From contig NZ_JAQMWP010000012.1 in NCBI RefSeq assembly GCF_030403745.1, forward strand, positions 124,001 to 188,000: DNA of 64,000 bases, read 5' to 3'. The stretch is from Streptomyces sp. S.PB5. GTDB lineage: Bacteria; Actinomycetota; Actinomycetes; Streptomycetales; Streptomycetaceae. This document shows positions 31,548 to 40,360 of the stretch, piece by piece. The notes beneath the pieces were generated by a model. That model did no database searches. It saw nothing but the letters and a program-made list of their open reading frames with translations, and was not told where the DNA came from. The translations under genes were made by a program, and so were the position numbers. Within the stretch, counting starts at the first letter, position 1, and the number at the start of each line of letters is the position of its first letter.

Positions 31548-32453
31548 ATGAAGTACTTCGTCGCCTCGGGCGAGGACCGCAAGCTCACCGCCGATTCGCG
31601 GGGGGCGCTGCGCGGCAGTTTCATCGAGCTGTCCGACGGCGTCACCCACTACGAGCTGACGGGGCCCGAGGACGGGGATGTGGTCCTGATGGCGGGCGGT
31701 CTGACCATCCCGCTGTTCTACTGGGACGGCCTCGTCAGCGAGCTGCATGCCCGCGGACTGCGCACTCTGACCTGCAGCGCCTACGGCCGCGGCTACTCCG
31801 ACCGGGTACAGGCGCGCTACGACGAGACGCTGTTCACGCGGCAGCTGGCCGAGCTGACGGACCGGCTCGGCCTGACGGCGCGGCCCCTGCACCTGGTCGG
31901 CACCTCCATGGGCGCGCTGGTCAGCATGACGTACGCCGCCCAGCACCGCTCGTCGGTGTCCACTCTCACCATCGTCGGACCCGCCGGTCTCGCGAAACCG
32001 CAGTTGACCTCCCCCGACCGGCTGCTGCGCAGCGATCTGCTGGCCGGAGTGGTCGCCCGCCGTCGCGGCCTTCAGCTGCTCCAGGGGCACCTCGGGCACA
32101 ACGTCCGCGACCCCGAACTCGGCGCGAAACTGACCGAGATGGTCCTCGACGCCTTCCGCTTCGAGGGCTCGCTGTACGCGGTCTTCGACACCCTGCAGCA
32201 CCTGCCTGTCGCCGGCCGGGACGACCTCTTCCGGCGGACGGGAGCCCTGGGCATTCCGACGCTGCTGCTGTGGGGCGACGAGGACAACGTCACGCCGCTG
32301 GCGCACTTCGACACAGCACGCGCTCTGCTGAAGCCCCAGAAACATCACGTAATTAATAAATGCGGGCATATGGCCCCCTTCGAACGGCCCCGCGACGTCG
32401 CCGACCAGCTCGTCCCGTTCGTGTCCGCACGCACCGAAAGGCTCGACTCATGA
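31548..32453 (+). CDS. Alpha/beta-fold hydrolase, second member of the catabolic operon
   Basis: A 301-residue hydrolase: VLMAGGLTIPLFYWDGLVSE (oxyanion side), CSAYGRGYSDR, nucleophile elbow LVGTSMGALVSM (Ser), acid in LLLWGDEDNVTP and His in KCGHMAPFERP. ATG 31548 follows AAGGAGG, 19 bp after the first hydrolase. Its stop overlaps the monooxygenase ATG (ATGA). A short patch at 32345-32362 uses codons rare in this genome (ATT AAT AAA) just before the catalytic His. Only distantly similar to its neighbour, so not a recent duplicate. Confidence 0.82.
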   Translation: MKYFVASGEDRKLTADSRGALRGSFIELSDGVTHYELTGPEDGDVVLMAGGLTIPLFYWDGLVSELHARGLRTLTCSAYGRGYSDRVQARYDETLFTRQLAELTDRLGLTARPLHLVGTSMGALVSMTYAAQHRSSVSTLTIVGPAGLAKPQLTSPDRLLRSDLLAGVVARRRGLQLLQGHLGHNVRDPELGAKLTEMVLDAFRFEGSLYAVFDTLQHLPVAGRDDLFRRTGALGIPTLLLWGDEDNVTPLAHFDTARALLKPQKHHVINKCGHMAPFERPRDVADQLVPFVSARTERLDS

Positions 32454-33979
32454 ACCGTCCGCAGGTCATCGACGTACTGATCATCGGTGCCGGACCATCT
32501 GGCTCCGCGTTGGCGATCGACCTCGTACGGCGCGGACTCGACGTCCGGATCGTCGACAGGTCCCCCCACGCCTTCGACGGCTCGCGCGCCAAGGGCATCC
32601 AGCCCCGCAGCCTCGAAGTCCTCGAAGACCTCGGTGCTCTCGACGACGTGCTGGCCGGCGGCGACATCTATCCCAAACTCGGGATCCACGCAGGACCCAT
32701 CGGTGTGCCGTGGAAGATGTTCCCCCACAAAGAGGCAACCCCGGACGTCCCGTACCCGAACACCTGGCTGATCCCGCAGTTCCGCACGGACCGCGCCCTG
32801 CATGCCCGGCTCGGTGAGCTCGGCCGCGAGGTCGAGTTCGGCAAGGAACTGACCGAGCTCACGCAGGACGGGGACACGGTGGTCGCCAAGGTGGTGGGCG
32901 CGGACGGGGTCGAGGAGATCGTCGCTCGTTATGCCGTGGGGGCCGACGGCGGCTCCAGCGTGGTGCGCAAGCAGCTCGACATCGGTTTCGCCGGGACGAC
33001 GGACGAGGCCGAGCGCGTGTTGATCGTGGACGCCTCCGTCAGCGGCCTGGCCCGCAACCGGTGGCACATGTGGCCCGGCCTCGGCGGCAAGCTCATCGGC
33101 GCCTGCCCCATCCCCGACAGCGACATGTTCCAGTGGATGATCCGGCTCACGCCCGACGAGAAGCCGCCCCAGGAGATCGGCGCCATCATCGACCGGATCC
33201 ACTCCCACACCCGCAACCGGCACATCCAGCTGCACGAGATCCACTGGAAGTCCGTGTTCCGGCCGAACATCCGTCTCGCGGAGCACTACGGCCGCGGACG
33301 TGTCTTCCTCGTCGGCGACGCGGCGCACGTCCACACCCCGGCCGGTGCCCAGGGGTTGAACACCGGTATGCAGGACGGCTACAACCTCGGCTGGAAGCTC
33401 GGCCAGGTCCTCGCCGGAGCCGACCCGGCCCTGCTGGACACCTACGAGGCCGAGCGGCAGCCGATCGCCGCCGGGGTCCTGGGACTGTCCACGGAGAAGT
33501 GGGGCGGCATTGCCAAGCTCGACCCCTCCAGCATGAAGCGCGGCAAGGACGAACAGCAGCTCTCCCTGACCTACTACGGCGGCCCGCTCGCCCCCGCCGA
33601 CAGCGGCGGCACCAGCACGCTGCACGTGGGCGACCGCGCCCCGGACGCTCGACTGCTCGGCGCCGACGGAGCCGAGACCCGCCTGTTCGACCTCTTCCAG
33701 GGACCGCACTTCACCGCCATCGCCTACGGCCCCGGCGCCGCCCGGGACCTCGAACTCCTCGACTGGCCGACGACGGGCGCCCCGCTGAAGCGGCTCACCG
33801 GCGGATCGGCCGCGGGCGACGGCCGCACCTTCTCCGACCCCAAGAACACGCTGCGGAGTGCCTACGGCCTGACCGGCGACACGCTGCTGCTGATCCGTCC
33901 CGACGGCTACATCGGGCACATCGCCACTCGGGATTTCCTCACCACCACACAAACCGCCGCGCGGGCAATGACGCCATAA
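32450..33979 (+). CDS. FAD-dependent aromatic monooxygenase (PheA/TfdB/MhpA family)
   Basis: A 509-residue group A flavoprotein hydroxylase. The N-terminal GAGPSGSALAIDLVRRG binds FAD, AVGADGGSSVVRKQL is the middle fingerprint and VFLVGDAAHVHTPAGAQGLN the ribityl-binding motif; QDGYNLGWKLGQVLAG follows. The last ~130 residues have the thioredoxin-like extension of phenol hydroxylases. It would hydroxylate an aromatic ring using NAD(P)H and oxygen, giving the diol or quinol that downstream enzymes open. Translationally coupled to the hydrolase before it. Confidence 0.88.
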   Translation: MNRPQVIDVLIIGAGPSGSALAIDLVRRGLDVRIVDRSPHAFDGSRAKGIQPRSLEVLEDLGALDDVLAGGDIYPKLGIHAGPIGVPWKMFPHKEATPDVPYPNTWLIPQFRTDRALHARLGELGREVEFGKELTELTQDGDTVVAKVVGADGVEEIVARYAVGADGGSSVVRKQLDIGFAGTTDEAERVLIVDASVSGLARNRWHMWPGLGGKLIGACPIPDSDMFQWMIRLTPDEKPPQEIGAIIDRIHSHTRNRHIQLHEIHWKSVFRPNIRLAEHYGRGRVFLVGDAAHVHTPAGAQGLNTGMQDGYNLGWKLGQVLAGADPALLDTYEAERQPIAAGVLGLSTEKWGGIAKLDPSSMKRGKDEQQLSLTYYGGPLAPADSGGTSTLHVGDRAPDARLLGADGAETRLFDLFQGPHFTAIAYGPGAARDLELLDWPTTGAPLKRLTGGSAAGDGRTFSDPKNTLRSAYGLTGDTLLLIRPDGYIGHIATRDFLTTTQTAARAMTP

Positions 33980-33997
33980 GCAGCAAGGAGCCGCACC

Positions 33998-34045
33998 ATG
34001 TCCCAGCCGAGCCACATCTCCCCCGGGTCGGGGGCCACTGAATGA
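33998..34045 (+). CDS. 15-codon minigene coupling the monooxygenase to the amidohydrolase
   Basis: A good ribosome site (AAGGAG, 33985-33990) leads to ATG 33998 and a 15-residue frame, MSQPSHISPGSGATE. Its TGA (34043-34045) overlaps the ATG of the amidohydrolase (34042). The amidohydrolase itself lacks a clear site, so this tiny frame may exist to deliver ribosomes to it, or it is what remains of a deleted gene. Confidence 0.45.
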   Translation: MSQPSHISPGSGATE

Positions 34046-35367
34046 GCCGCATACTGCTGCGCGGAGCGCAGGTCATCACGATGACGCCGGACCGGCCGGA
34101 CGCCGAGCACGTCGACATCCTCGTCGACGGCGAGACCATCGCCGCCGTCGGCGAAACCATCGAGGCGCCCGACGCCGAGGCCGTCGACTTCTCCGGCCGC
34201 GTCATCATCCCCGGCTTGGTCAACGCCCATCTGCACACCTGGCAGACCGCGCTGCGCTCCGTGGGCGCCGACTGGACGCTGATGGAGTACCTCACCCACC
34301 TGCACGGCGAGTGCGTCGGGCAGTACACCCCGGCCGACATGCACATCAGCAATCTCGCCGGCGCCCTGAACCAGATCAACTGCGGTACCACCACCATCGG
34401 CGACTGGTGTCACAACGCCTTGTCGCCCGAGCACGCCGACGCGGCCGTCGAGGGACTGGTCCAGGCCGGGATCCGCGCCGTCTTCCTGCACGGCACGCCC
34501 TACCGCTCGCCGGACACACCCCACCCGCTCGCCGAGATCGACCGGCTGCTCGACGGCCCCGTCCGCGACCACGCCCTCCTCACCCTGGGCATGGCCCTCC
34601 AGGGGCCGCAATACTCCTCCGCCGAGACCGCGCTGGCCGACTTCCGGGCCGGCGCGGAACGCGGCCTCGTCGTCTCGATGCACCAGAGCGGCGGCGAACC
34701 CTCACCCGGCTGGGAAGCTGTGCGCAACGCCGGGCTGTTCAGCCCCCTGACCAACGTCGTGCACGGAGCCGACCTGCCCGGCGACTGGATCAAGACCCTC
34801 GTCGAAGCGGGCGTCACCTTCACCACCACCCCGGAGAACGAACTGGGCCAGGGACACGGCACACCCATCACCGGATCCCTCCTGAGCCTGGGCGCGGCAC
34901 CCTCCCTGGGCACCGACATCGACACCGTCGTACCAGGCAGGGTCTTCACCGCCGCCCGGATCGCCCTGGCCCACCAGCGCAGCCTGGACCACGCCCACCA
35001 CCGGCAGACGACCGGCATGTACGCCAACACACCGTCCGTCACCGGCAAACAGGCGCTTGCCTGGGCCACGGTCGAAGGAGCGAAGGCACTGGGCCTGGCG
35101 GACAAGGTGGGCCGGATCGAGGCGGGCATGCAGGCCGACCTGGTCGCCGTCGACGCCCGGGCGCTCAACCTGTGGCCGGCGCACGACCCCATTGCCACGG
35201 TCCTGCACGCCGACATCGCCAACATCGAAGCCGTGATGGTCGCCGGCACCTGGCGCAAGCGCGATCACGTTCTGCTCGCATCCGGCCTCGACGAGATCAA
35301 GGACCAGCTACGCGAGTCCGGAGAGCGGTTGCTGTGCGGCATCAGGCCCGCGGGCTCTCCAGGCTGA
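34042..35367 (+). CDS. Amidohydrolase-superfamily deaminase/dechlorinase (AtzA/TrzN/SsnA-like)
   Basis: A 441-residue mononuclear-metal enzyme. Ligands in order: HxH in GLVNAHLHTWQTALRS, His in VVSMHQSGGEPS, His in NVVHGADLPGD and Asp in SLGTDIDTVVPG. The closing GKVGRIEAGMQADLV-like segment is the usual second beta-sandwich. Enzymes of this group hydrolytically deaminate or dehalogenate nitrogen heterocycles such as guanine, triazines or melamine. Placed last in an operon with a flavin hydroxylase and two hydrolases, it suggests an N-heteroaromatic substrate, but this is inference. Confidence 0.83.
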   Translation: MSRILLRGAQVITMTPDRPDAEHVDILVDGETIAAVGETIEAPDAEAVDFSGRVIIPGLVNAHLHTWQTALRSVGADWTLMEYLTHLHGECVGQYTPADMHISNLAGALNQINCGTTTIGDWCHNALSPEHADAAVEGLVQAGIRAVFLHGTPYRSPDTPHPLAEIDRLLDGPVRDHALLTLGMALQGPQYSSAETALADFRAGAERGLVVSMHQSGGEPSPGWEAVRNAGLFSPLTNVVHGADLPGDWIKTLVEAGVTFTTTPENELGQGHGTPITGSLLSLGAAPSLGTDIDTVVPGRVFTAARIALAHQRSLDHAHHRQTTGMYANTPSVTGKQALAWATVEGAKALGLADKVGRIEAGMQADLVAVDARALNLWPAHDPIATVLHADIANIEAVMVAGTWRKRDHVLLASGLDEIKDQLRESGERLLCGIRPAGSPG

Positions 35368-35396
35368 CACACCGCAACGGCCCCGACGCGTGAACC

Positions 35397-35812
35397 GCGC
35401 GCCGACGCGCACGACACCCCGTCCTCGTCGGCGCGCTGGCCACGCGCCCTCAGAGCCGCACACCGCGTCTGGGGGCATACAACTCTCCCCACTCTCGACG
35501 GCCTCGCATGGCGTCCGGCCCTCCTGGCCATGGCGGACAACCTGCGTTCGATGCTTCTCAGGCGCCCCTGGCTGCTGGCCGCCATGACCGTCCAGCCTCT
35601 CGACGGCCCGGCCAGGGACCGCCATGACGAGCACCTGCCCGCGGTCTGCGAGGCGTCCGGCCCTCACCAGGCGGGACGCCGAGCAAGCCGCCCAGAGCAT
35701 TGTCACGTTCGCGATCGGCGCCGACCTCGCAGGCACCCCTCGCCCGTATGTGTCCTTCGGACTGCGGTCACTTCTCGACGGCGTCGAAGCCAGGCTTGCC
35801 GCTCCTACCTGA
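35397..35812 (+). pseudogene. C-terminal remnant of another TetR-family regulator
   Basis: In one frame the sequence reads LDGLAWRPALLAMADNLRSM, LLRRPWLLAAMTVQPLDGPA and RDRHDEHLPAVCEASG. After a frameshift near 35660 it continues LTRRDAEQAAQSIVTFAIGA to LRSLLDGVEARLAAPT and a stop at 35812. This is the ligand-binding half of a TetR regulator unlike the one at 30250. No HTH half is found upstream. The rest of 35368-35879 has no gene I can support. Confidence 0.6.
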
Positions 35813-35879
35813 CCCGGCACAGCAGAAGAGGCAGACACTTAACTCGACCGCCTTCCTCTGAAGATGGCCTCTCACCCGC

Positions 35880-36746
35880 TCAGGAGGCCGCGGACCGCAC
35901 GATGGCGCGGGTCGCAGCACGCCCCTCGGGAGCGGGGACGAGCGGGTAGGCATGGACCGCACCGTCGCACACGATGACATTCACGGCCGCCCCTTCCGCA
36001 GCAACTCGTTCTTCCAGGCGCCGCACGTCCGGGTAGAACAAGTCGCGAGTGCCGATGTAGAGGTCGATGGGCGCCAGGGGGGCAAGCGGGCCATTGACGG
36101 GACTGAGCCGGGGTTGGGCGGGGTCATCCCCGCCTGCCCAGCCACGTCCGGCCGCGAGCAGGCGGCTGGTGGTGAGAAACGGATCTCGGGCTTCGACCTC
36201 GGGAATCGCAGGGTTGGCCAGAGTCAGATCCAGCCAGGGGGAGATCAGTACTACTCGGGCCGGCTGGGGCAGACCCGAGCCGTCCAGGCTCTGCGCCACG
36301 CCCAGGGCCAAGCCCGCGCCGGCGGAGTCGCCCATGATCGTGACCTGGCCGGCGTCCAGGTCGCTGAGCAGGTCGCGGTAGACGGCAGTGACGAAGGGAT
36401 AGGCGTCACGGTAGGTGTACTTCGGCGCCAGCCCGTACTGCGCCACCTCGACTCGTACACCGGCATCCGCAAGCTGCGAGATCAACTGCCAGTGCTGGGG
36501 CAACATGTGGCTGATGTAGGCGCCGCCGTGCAGATAGACGACCGCTCGCTCCGCTCGGCGCCCGCGCGGACTGACGGTGCAGCATTCGAAACCGTCGATG
36601 CTGCGCGATCTCACGTCGTGCCGCTGTACCAGTTTGGCGGGCGGACGAGGCGGCTCCTTCGATGCAGCCCCGGGGTCAGGGGCCGTCCTGCGTTTACGGG
36701 TCAACCGCAGGTACGCGGCGATTACGTGCATATGGGGACTGCTCAT
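35880..36746 (-). CDS. Alpha/beta hydrolase of the HSL/acetyl-esterase family
   Basis: A 288-residue esterase/lipase-like enzyme. Oxyanion-hole motif YLHGGAYISHM (HGG-A variant), nucleophile elbow IMGDSAGAGLAL (Ser), IDLYIGTRDLFYPD (acid) and CDGAVHAYPLVPAPEG (His) make a complete triad. Its natural substrate is not evident. ATG 36746 follows GAAGGAGAG; the frame stays open 18 codons further. It lies just downstream of a LuxR remnant on the same strand. Confidence 0.82.
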   Translation of the reverse strand: MSSPHMHVIAAYLRLTRKRRTAPDPGAASKEPPRPPAKLVQRHDVRSRSIDGFECCTVSPRGRRAERAVVYLHGGAYISHMLPQHWQLISQLADAGVRVEVAQYGLAPKYTYRDAYPFVTAVYRDLLSDLDAGQVTIMGDSAGAGLALGVAQSLDGSGLPQPARVVLISPWLDLTLANPAIPEVEARDPFLTTSRLLAAGRGWAGGDDPAQPRLSPVNGPLAPLAPIDLYIGTRDLFYPDVRRLEERVAAEGAAVNVIVCDGAVHAYPLVPAPEGRAATRAIVRSAAS

Positions 36747-36796
36747 GTCCGGCTCTCCTTCTTGGCACCGCGATGCCGTCCGCTTCGCGGAGGTTG

Positions 36797-36982
36797 TCAC
36801 CTGTGCAGGACCGGTCTGACCAGCCCTGCTTCGTAGGCGAAAGCCACCGCCTGGATGCGGGTGCGGACACCGGCCGTGGCGAGGATGCTGCTGACGTGTG
36901 ACTTGATCGTGGTTTCGGCCAGATGCAGGTCCTCGGCGTTCTCTGCGTTGCTTCGACCCGATGCGACGCGGGCGAGAAACTG
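36797..36982 (-). pseudogene. LuxR/NarL HTH fragment, N-terminally truncated
   Basis: About 60 residues of a response-regulator output domain: FLARVASGRSN, then a region with an expected Ile replaced by Asn (AENAEDLHLAETTIKSHVSS), ILATAGVRTRIQAVAF, EAGLVRP and a stop. The receiver domain and the start of the HTH are missing. Not a functional gene. Confidence 0.75.
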
Positions 36983-37043
36983 GTTCTTTCGTGGGGAGTG
37001 GGGGCCGGCGGTACGGGTGTGCACGGCGCTCCCCGAGTACGCC

Positions 37044-38222
37044 CTACTCGTGTGCGATGTGCGCGCGGTGTTCGGCGAGTACGTCCAGTCCGAAGTCGGA
37101 GGTCAGGTCACGCCACACCGAGTGGGCGTGGTTGGCGTACCGCTGGGTGTTGTCGTACTCGATGAGGACGCGAGGATCCTGCACCCGGTAGTAGTGCGGC
37201 TCCCCGGCGTCCGTGCTGCCCGCCCAGCCGAAATGCACCGCGTCGAGGACGGTGTCAGAGGCGTAGTGGGTGTCGTAGGCGTCCGCGAGGAACTCGGGTG
37301 CCCGTCCGGTGTAGAGGGTGACGAGCCGGCGCAGCAGGTGCCGCTGCTCGTCGTTCAGGTCGCGGCCGCTGATGCCTTTGGGGGGAATCGTGATGGCCAC
37401 GCGCGCGTGATCGTTCTCGGTGTATCCGCTGCCCGCTTCCGCCCGGCGGTCGATGTCGTCGACGAGCCGGTCCAGCTCGGGGTCGGCGAACCGGCCCCGC
37501 CACAGGTCCTGCATGTGCATCATCGTGTCGCCGTGTTCGACGCGTGGGCGGTTGCCGGAGACGATGTCCGAGACCGCGGACGGGTGGAGCAGGGCGCTTC
37601 GGAGTTGGCCCGGGTCCAGACTGCGGACCAGTTGACGGGCCGTCTCCTCAGGGCCTTGCAGGGGTCGCAGGGTGCCTCCGATCAGCTCGGTCGTGGCGGG
37701 GTCGGCACCGATGAAGCAGGGGGCCGTGGAGACGAGCCGGCCGGCGACGACGAGGTTGTTCAGGGAGATGTGGTGGCCGCCGAACCGCCATGCCCAGACA
37801 CGGTCGCCGGGGCGGCCGAAGATCCTCAGCCAGTAAAGGCCTGGGTCCCGTCCGCGCTGCCGGCCCCAGTTGACCCGCCACCCTTCCAGCTGGTCCAGGA
37901 CGTTCTCCAGTCCCATCACGGTGGTGACCGTGGCGTAGCCCGGGACGGACAGTCCGGTGGCCACCAGCCGCATGGCCAGGCTCTGTTGGCGGGCGTTCTG
38001 GTCCCGGACGGCGAGCCCGCCGTGTTCGGTGGGGGTGTAGAACCAGCGCAGCCGCTCGGCCTCCGCATCCGGGTGGAGCGGGGAGTCGTAGGCGGCGAGC
38101 GGGAGTTGGTCCTCGCTCAGGCTGTTCAGCCAGGCGGTGGCGGCATCGGCCATGACGGCCGCCGCCTTCTCCCGCCCGGCTGCCAGGGCGTCGGGCACGG
38201 TGCCCTCTCGGTCACCGGTCAC
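37044..38222 (-). CDS. DUF3500-domain protein
   Basis: A 392-residue cytosolic protein of the DUF3500 family, function unknown. Recognisable segments: WLNSLSEDQLPLAAYD, RLRWFYTPTEHGGLAVRDQN, VWAWRFGGHHISLNNLVV, STAPCFIGADPA and HFGWAGSTDAGEPHYYRVQ, ending in IEYDNTQRYANHAHSVWRD. The many His, Trp and Tyr residues near the end suggest a binding or catalytic pocket. Its start overlaps the alcohol dehydrogenase stop by 11 bases, so both are made from one transcript. Confidence 0.8.
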   Translation of the reverse strand: MTGDREGTVPDALAAGREKAAAVMADAATAWLNSLSEDQLPLAAYDSPLHPDAEAERLRWFYTPTEHGGLAVRDQNARQQSLAMRLVATGLSVPGYATVTTVMGLENVLDQLEGWRVNWGRQRGRDPGLYWLRIFGRPGDRVWAWRFGGHHISLNNLVVAGRLVSTAPCFIGADPATTELIGGTLRPLQGPEETARQLVRSLDPGQLRSALLHPSAVSDIVSGNRPRVEHGDTMMHMQDLWRGRFADPELDRLVDDIDRRAEAGSGYTENDHARVAITIPPKGISGRDLNDEQRHLLRRLVTLYTGRAPEFLADAYDTHYASDTVLDAVHFGWAGSTDAGEPHYYRVQDPRVLIEYDNTQRYANHAHSVWRDLTSDFGLDVLAEHRAHIAHE

Positions 38223-39315
38223 CGTTGGACTCCGGGTCCTCGGAGATGTCCAGCATGACCTTGATGGCGTTGCCCCGGCGCTCGGCGTAGGTGTCGAACG
38301 CCTCGGCGACGTCGGGCAGCCTGAAATGGTGGGTGACCAGTTCCGCGGTGCGCAGCCGCCCTCGGGCGGCCAGGCCCACGGCGCGGGCCACCGAACCGGT
38401 GCCCTCGCCGCGGACCGTCTGGATCGAGATCCCGTTCATCACGGCGTGGTTGAGGTCGGCCCGTACGGGTTCCTCGAAGAAGCCGACGAGGACGACCTTC
38501 CCGGACCGCTTGGCCATGCGCAGCGCGTCGTCCACCGCACTCGGGGCGCCGGAGCACTCCAGGACGATGTCGGCACCGATCCCGTCGGTCGCCTCGCGAA
38601 CCGCCGCTACCGCGTCCTCCTCCCGGGAGTTGACGACCAGGTCCGCGCCGAAGGACTTGCCGAGGGCGAGCCTGGCTTCCCGCGTGCCGGCCAGGGCTAC
38701 AGTCCTGGCCCCGAGTTCACGGGCGACCTGTACCGCGAGCAGCCCTATCGGTCCGGGACCGATCACCGCGACCGTGGATCCGACGAGCAGGGTGTCGAGC
38801 ACATCGAAGGCGTGCATCACGGTGCCCACGGTGGTCAGGACGACCGCGGCGTCGAAGTCCACGGTGTCCGGCAACCGGTGCAGGGTCGCCACGTGGTTGA
38901 GCGCGTACTGGGCGAAGCCCCCGTTGACCGTCATCCCCTGCACGCGGTGCCCGGTGTGCCGCAGGCCGTAGTTGAGGCAGTCCGTGTAGACCCCGGCCAG
39001 GCAGTTCGCGCAACGCATGCAGCCGCGGTGGGCCTCCGTCACCACGCGGTCGCCGACCCGGAGTTCGTCCACGGCGCTGCCCACCGCGGCGACGACGCCG
39101 GCGTACTCGTGGCCGGGTACGAACTCGCCCGCGGCCGGGCCGCCGTCCTTGAAGAAGTGCCGACTGCGGATCTTCAAGTCCGTTCCGCACAGGGACGCCC
39201 TGCGGACGTGGACCAGAACGTCTTCCGGCCCCACCTGCGGCACGGGCAGCGCCGTGACGGCCAGGGTGCCGGGCTCGCCCAGCACCGCGGCCTGCATGGT
39301 TTCCGGCAAGGACAT
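38212..39315 (-). CDS. Zinc-dependent medium-chain alcohol dehydrogenase
   Basis: A 367-residue MDR enzyme. Catalytic zinc ligands are in RASLCGTDLK (Cys) and FVPGHEYAGVV (His-Glu). The structural zinc loop has four cysteines in GCMRCANCLAGVYTDC. The NAD(P) Rossmann motif is VAVIGPGPIGLLAVQVA. It oxidises a secondary alcohol or polyol; the substrate is unclear. ATG 39315 heads a leftward operon with DUF3500; divergent from the SDR/DapA-type genes, so the two arms may belong to one sugar-acid or polyol pathway. Confidence 0.88.
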   Translation of the reverse strand: MSLPETMQAAVLGEPGTLAVTALPVPQVGPEDVLVHVRRASLCGTDLKIRSRHFFKDGGPAAGEFVPGHEYAGVVAAVGSAVDELRVGDRVVTEAHRGCMRCANCLAGVYTDCLNYGLRHTGHRVQGMTVNGGFAQYALNHVATLHRLPDTVDFDAAVVLTTVGTVMHAFDVLDTLLVGSTVAVIGPGPIGLLAVQVARELGARTVALAGTREARLALGKSFGADLVVNSREEDAVAAVREATDGIGADIVLECSGAPSAVDDALRMAKRSGKVVLVGFFEEPVRADLNHAVMNGISIQTVRGEGTGSVARAVGLAARGRLRTAELVTHHFRLPDVAEAFDTYAERRGNAIKVMLDISEDPESNGDR

Positions 39316-39542
39316 AGGGGCCTCCAGTTACGGCCATGAACATGTGCCGGGAATCGACGGGCCGAAACGGCCCTGTTCCCCACCTCATCTCATCTTGCAC
39401 GCCGACAACGCCTGTTCCCTCTTCGCGGCACATAGGCATCCCTTATGCATGTCGCGAGAGATTCCTATTGGAGACCCATCACGACCTCATGGCAGTGTCA
39501 GTTGGAAACGACGAACGGGGCCACCGCCCAAGGAGCGAAGCT

Positions 39543-40328
39543 GTGGATCTGGGAATTTCGGGCAAGACCGCGCTCGTACTGGGCGGAGGTGGGGGTCTCG
39601 GCGGCGCGATCGCCCAGGCTCTGGCCGCGGAAGGGGCCGCCGTCGCCGTCGCGGACATCAGCCCGCAGGCCGCCGAGCGCACCGCCGAGGCGGTGGCCGA
39701 CGCGGGCGGGAAAGCCGTGCCCCTGGAATGGGATCTCGCGGACCTGGGCGCGATCGACCAGCACATCGCGGCCGTCGAAGGGGCGCTCGGTCCCGTGGAC
39801 ATCCTGGTCAACAACACGGGAGGGCCGCCGCCCTCGCCGGTTGCGGGGCAGGACCCTGAACTCTGGCTGCAGCACTTCCAGTCCATGGTGCTGTCCGTCA
39901 TCGCGATCACGGACAGGGTCGTGCCGTTGATGCGCAGTCGCGGCTGGGGTCGGATCATCACCAGCGCCAGCTCGGGGGTGATCGCCCCCATCCCCAACCT
40001 GGGGCTGTCGAACGCCCTGCGGAGCAGCCTGCTCGGCTGGTCCAAGACGCTGGCCCGGGAAGTCGCGGCCGACGGCGTCACCTGCAACGTGGTCGTTCCG
40101 GGCCGGATCGGCACCCAGCGGATCAAGTTCCTCGACCAGGCCAAGGCCGATCGGGAGGGTAAGTCCGTCGCGGAGGCGTCCGCCGAGAGCGTCGCGTCGA
40201 TCCCTGTGGGCCGCTACGGCGAACCGCGGGAATACGCCGCCGCCGTCGCCTTCCTCGCAAGCGCCCAGGCCTCTTACATCACAGGCTCGGTCATTCGCGT
40301 CGACGGCGGACTCATCGCCAGCCTCTGA
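39543..40328 (+). CDS. SDR-family oxidoreductase with atypical active site
   Basis: A 261-residue Rossmann protein. The cofactor motif is GKTALVLGGGGGLGGAIA and NNTG gives the NNAG-like turn. The serine region ITSASSGVIAP is present, but the usual Tyr-x3-Lys is replaced: the aligned stretch reads GLSNALRSSLLGWSKTLARE. That puts Ser and Arg where Tyr and Lys are expected, a known but poorly characterised SDR subgroup. GTG 39543 is chosen for the AAGGAG seven bases upstream; longer frames reach back into non-coding sequence. It forms an operon with the DapA-like gene 32 bp downstream. Confidence 0.82.
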   Translation: MDLGISGKTALVLGGGGGLGGAIAQALAAEGAAVAVADISPQAAERTAEAVADAGGKAVPLEWDLADLGAIDQHIAAVEGALGPVDILVNNTGGPPPSPVAGQDPELWLQHFQSMVLSVIAITDRVVPLMRSRGWGRIITSASSGVIAPIPNLGLSNALRSSLLGWSKTLAREVAADGVTCNVVVPGRIGTQRIKFLDQAKADREGKSVAEASAESVASIPVGRYGEPREYAAAVAFLASAQASYITGSVIRVDGGLIASL

Positions 40329-40360
40329 AAAAGACATCGGATTTCTGAGGAGGCAGAACA

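Noticed and set aside
35308..35838. 176-codon minus-strand frame opposite the TetR remnant
   Set aside because: No ribosome site or family pattern; the plus strand carries the clear TetR C-terminal segments.
36881..38258. Plus-strand frame opposite DUF3500
   Set aside because: Antisense shadow; DUF3500 segments and overlap with the alcohol dehydrogenase gene decide the strand.
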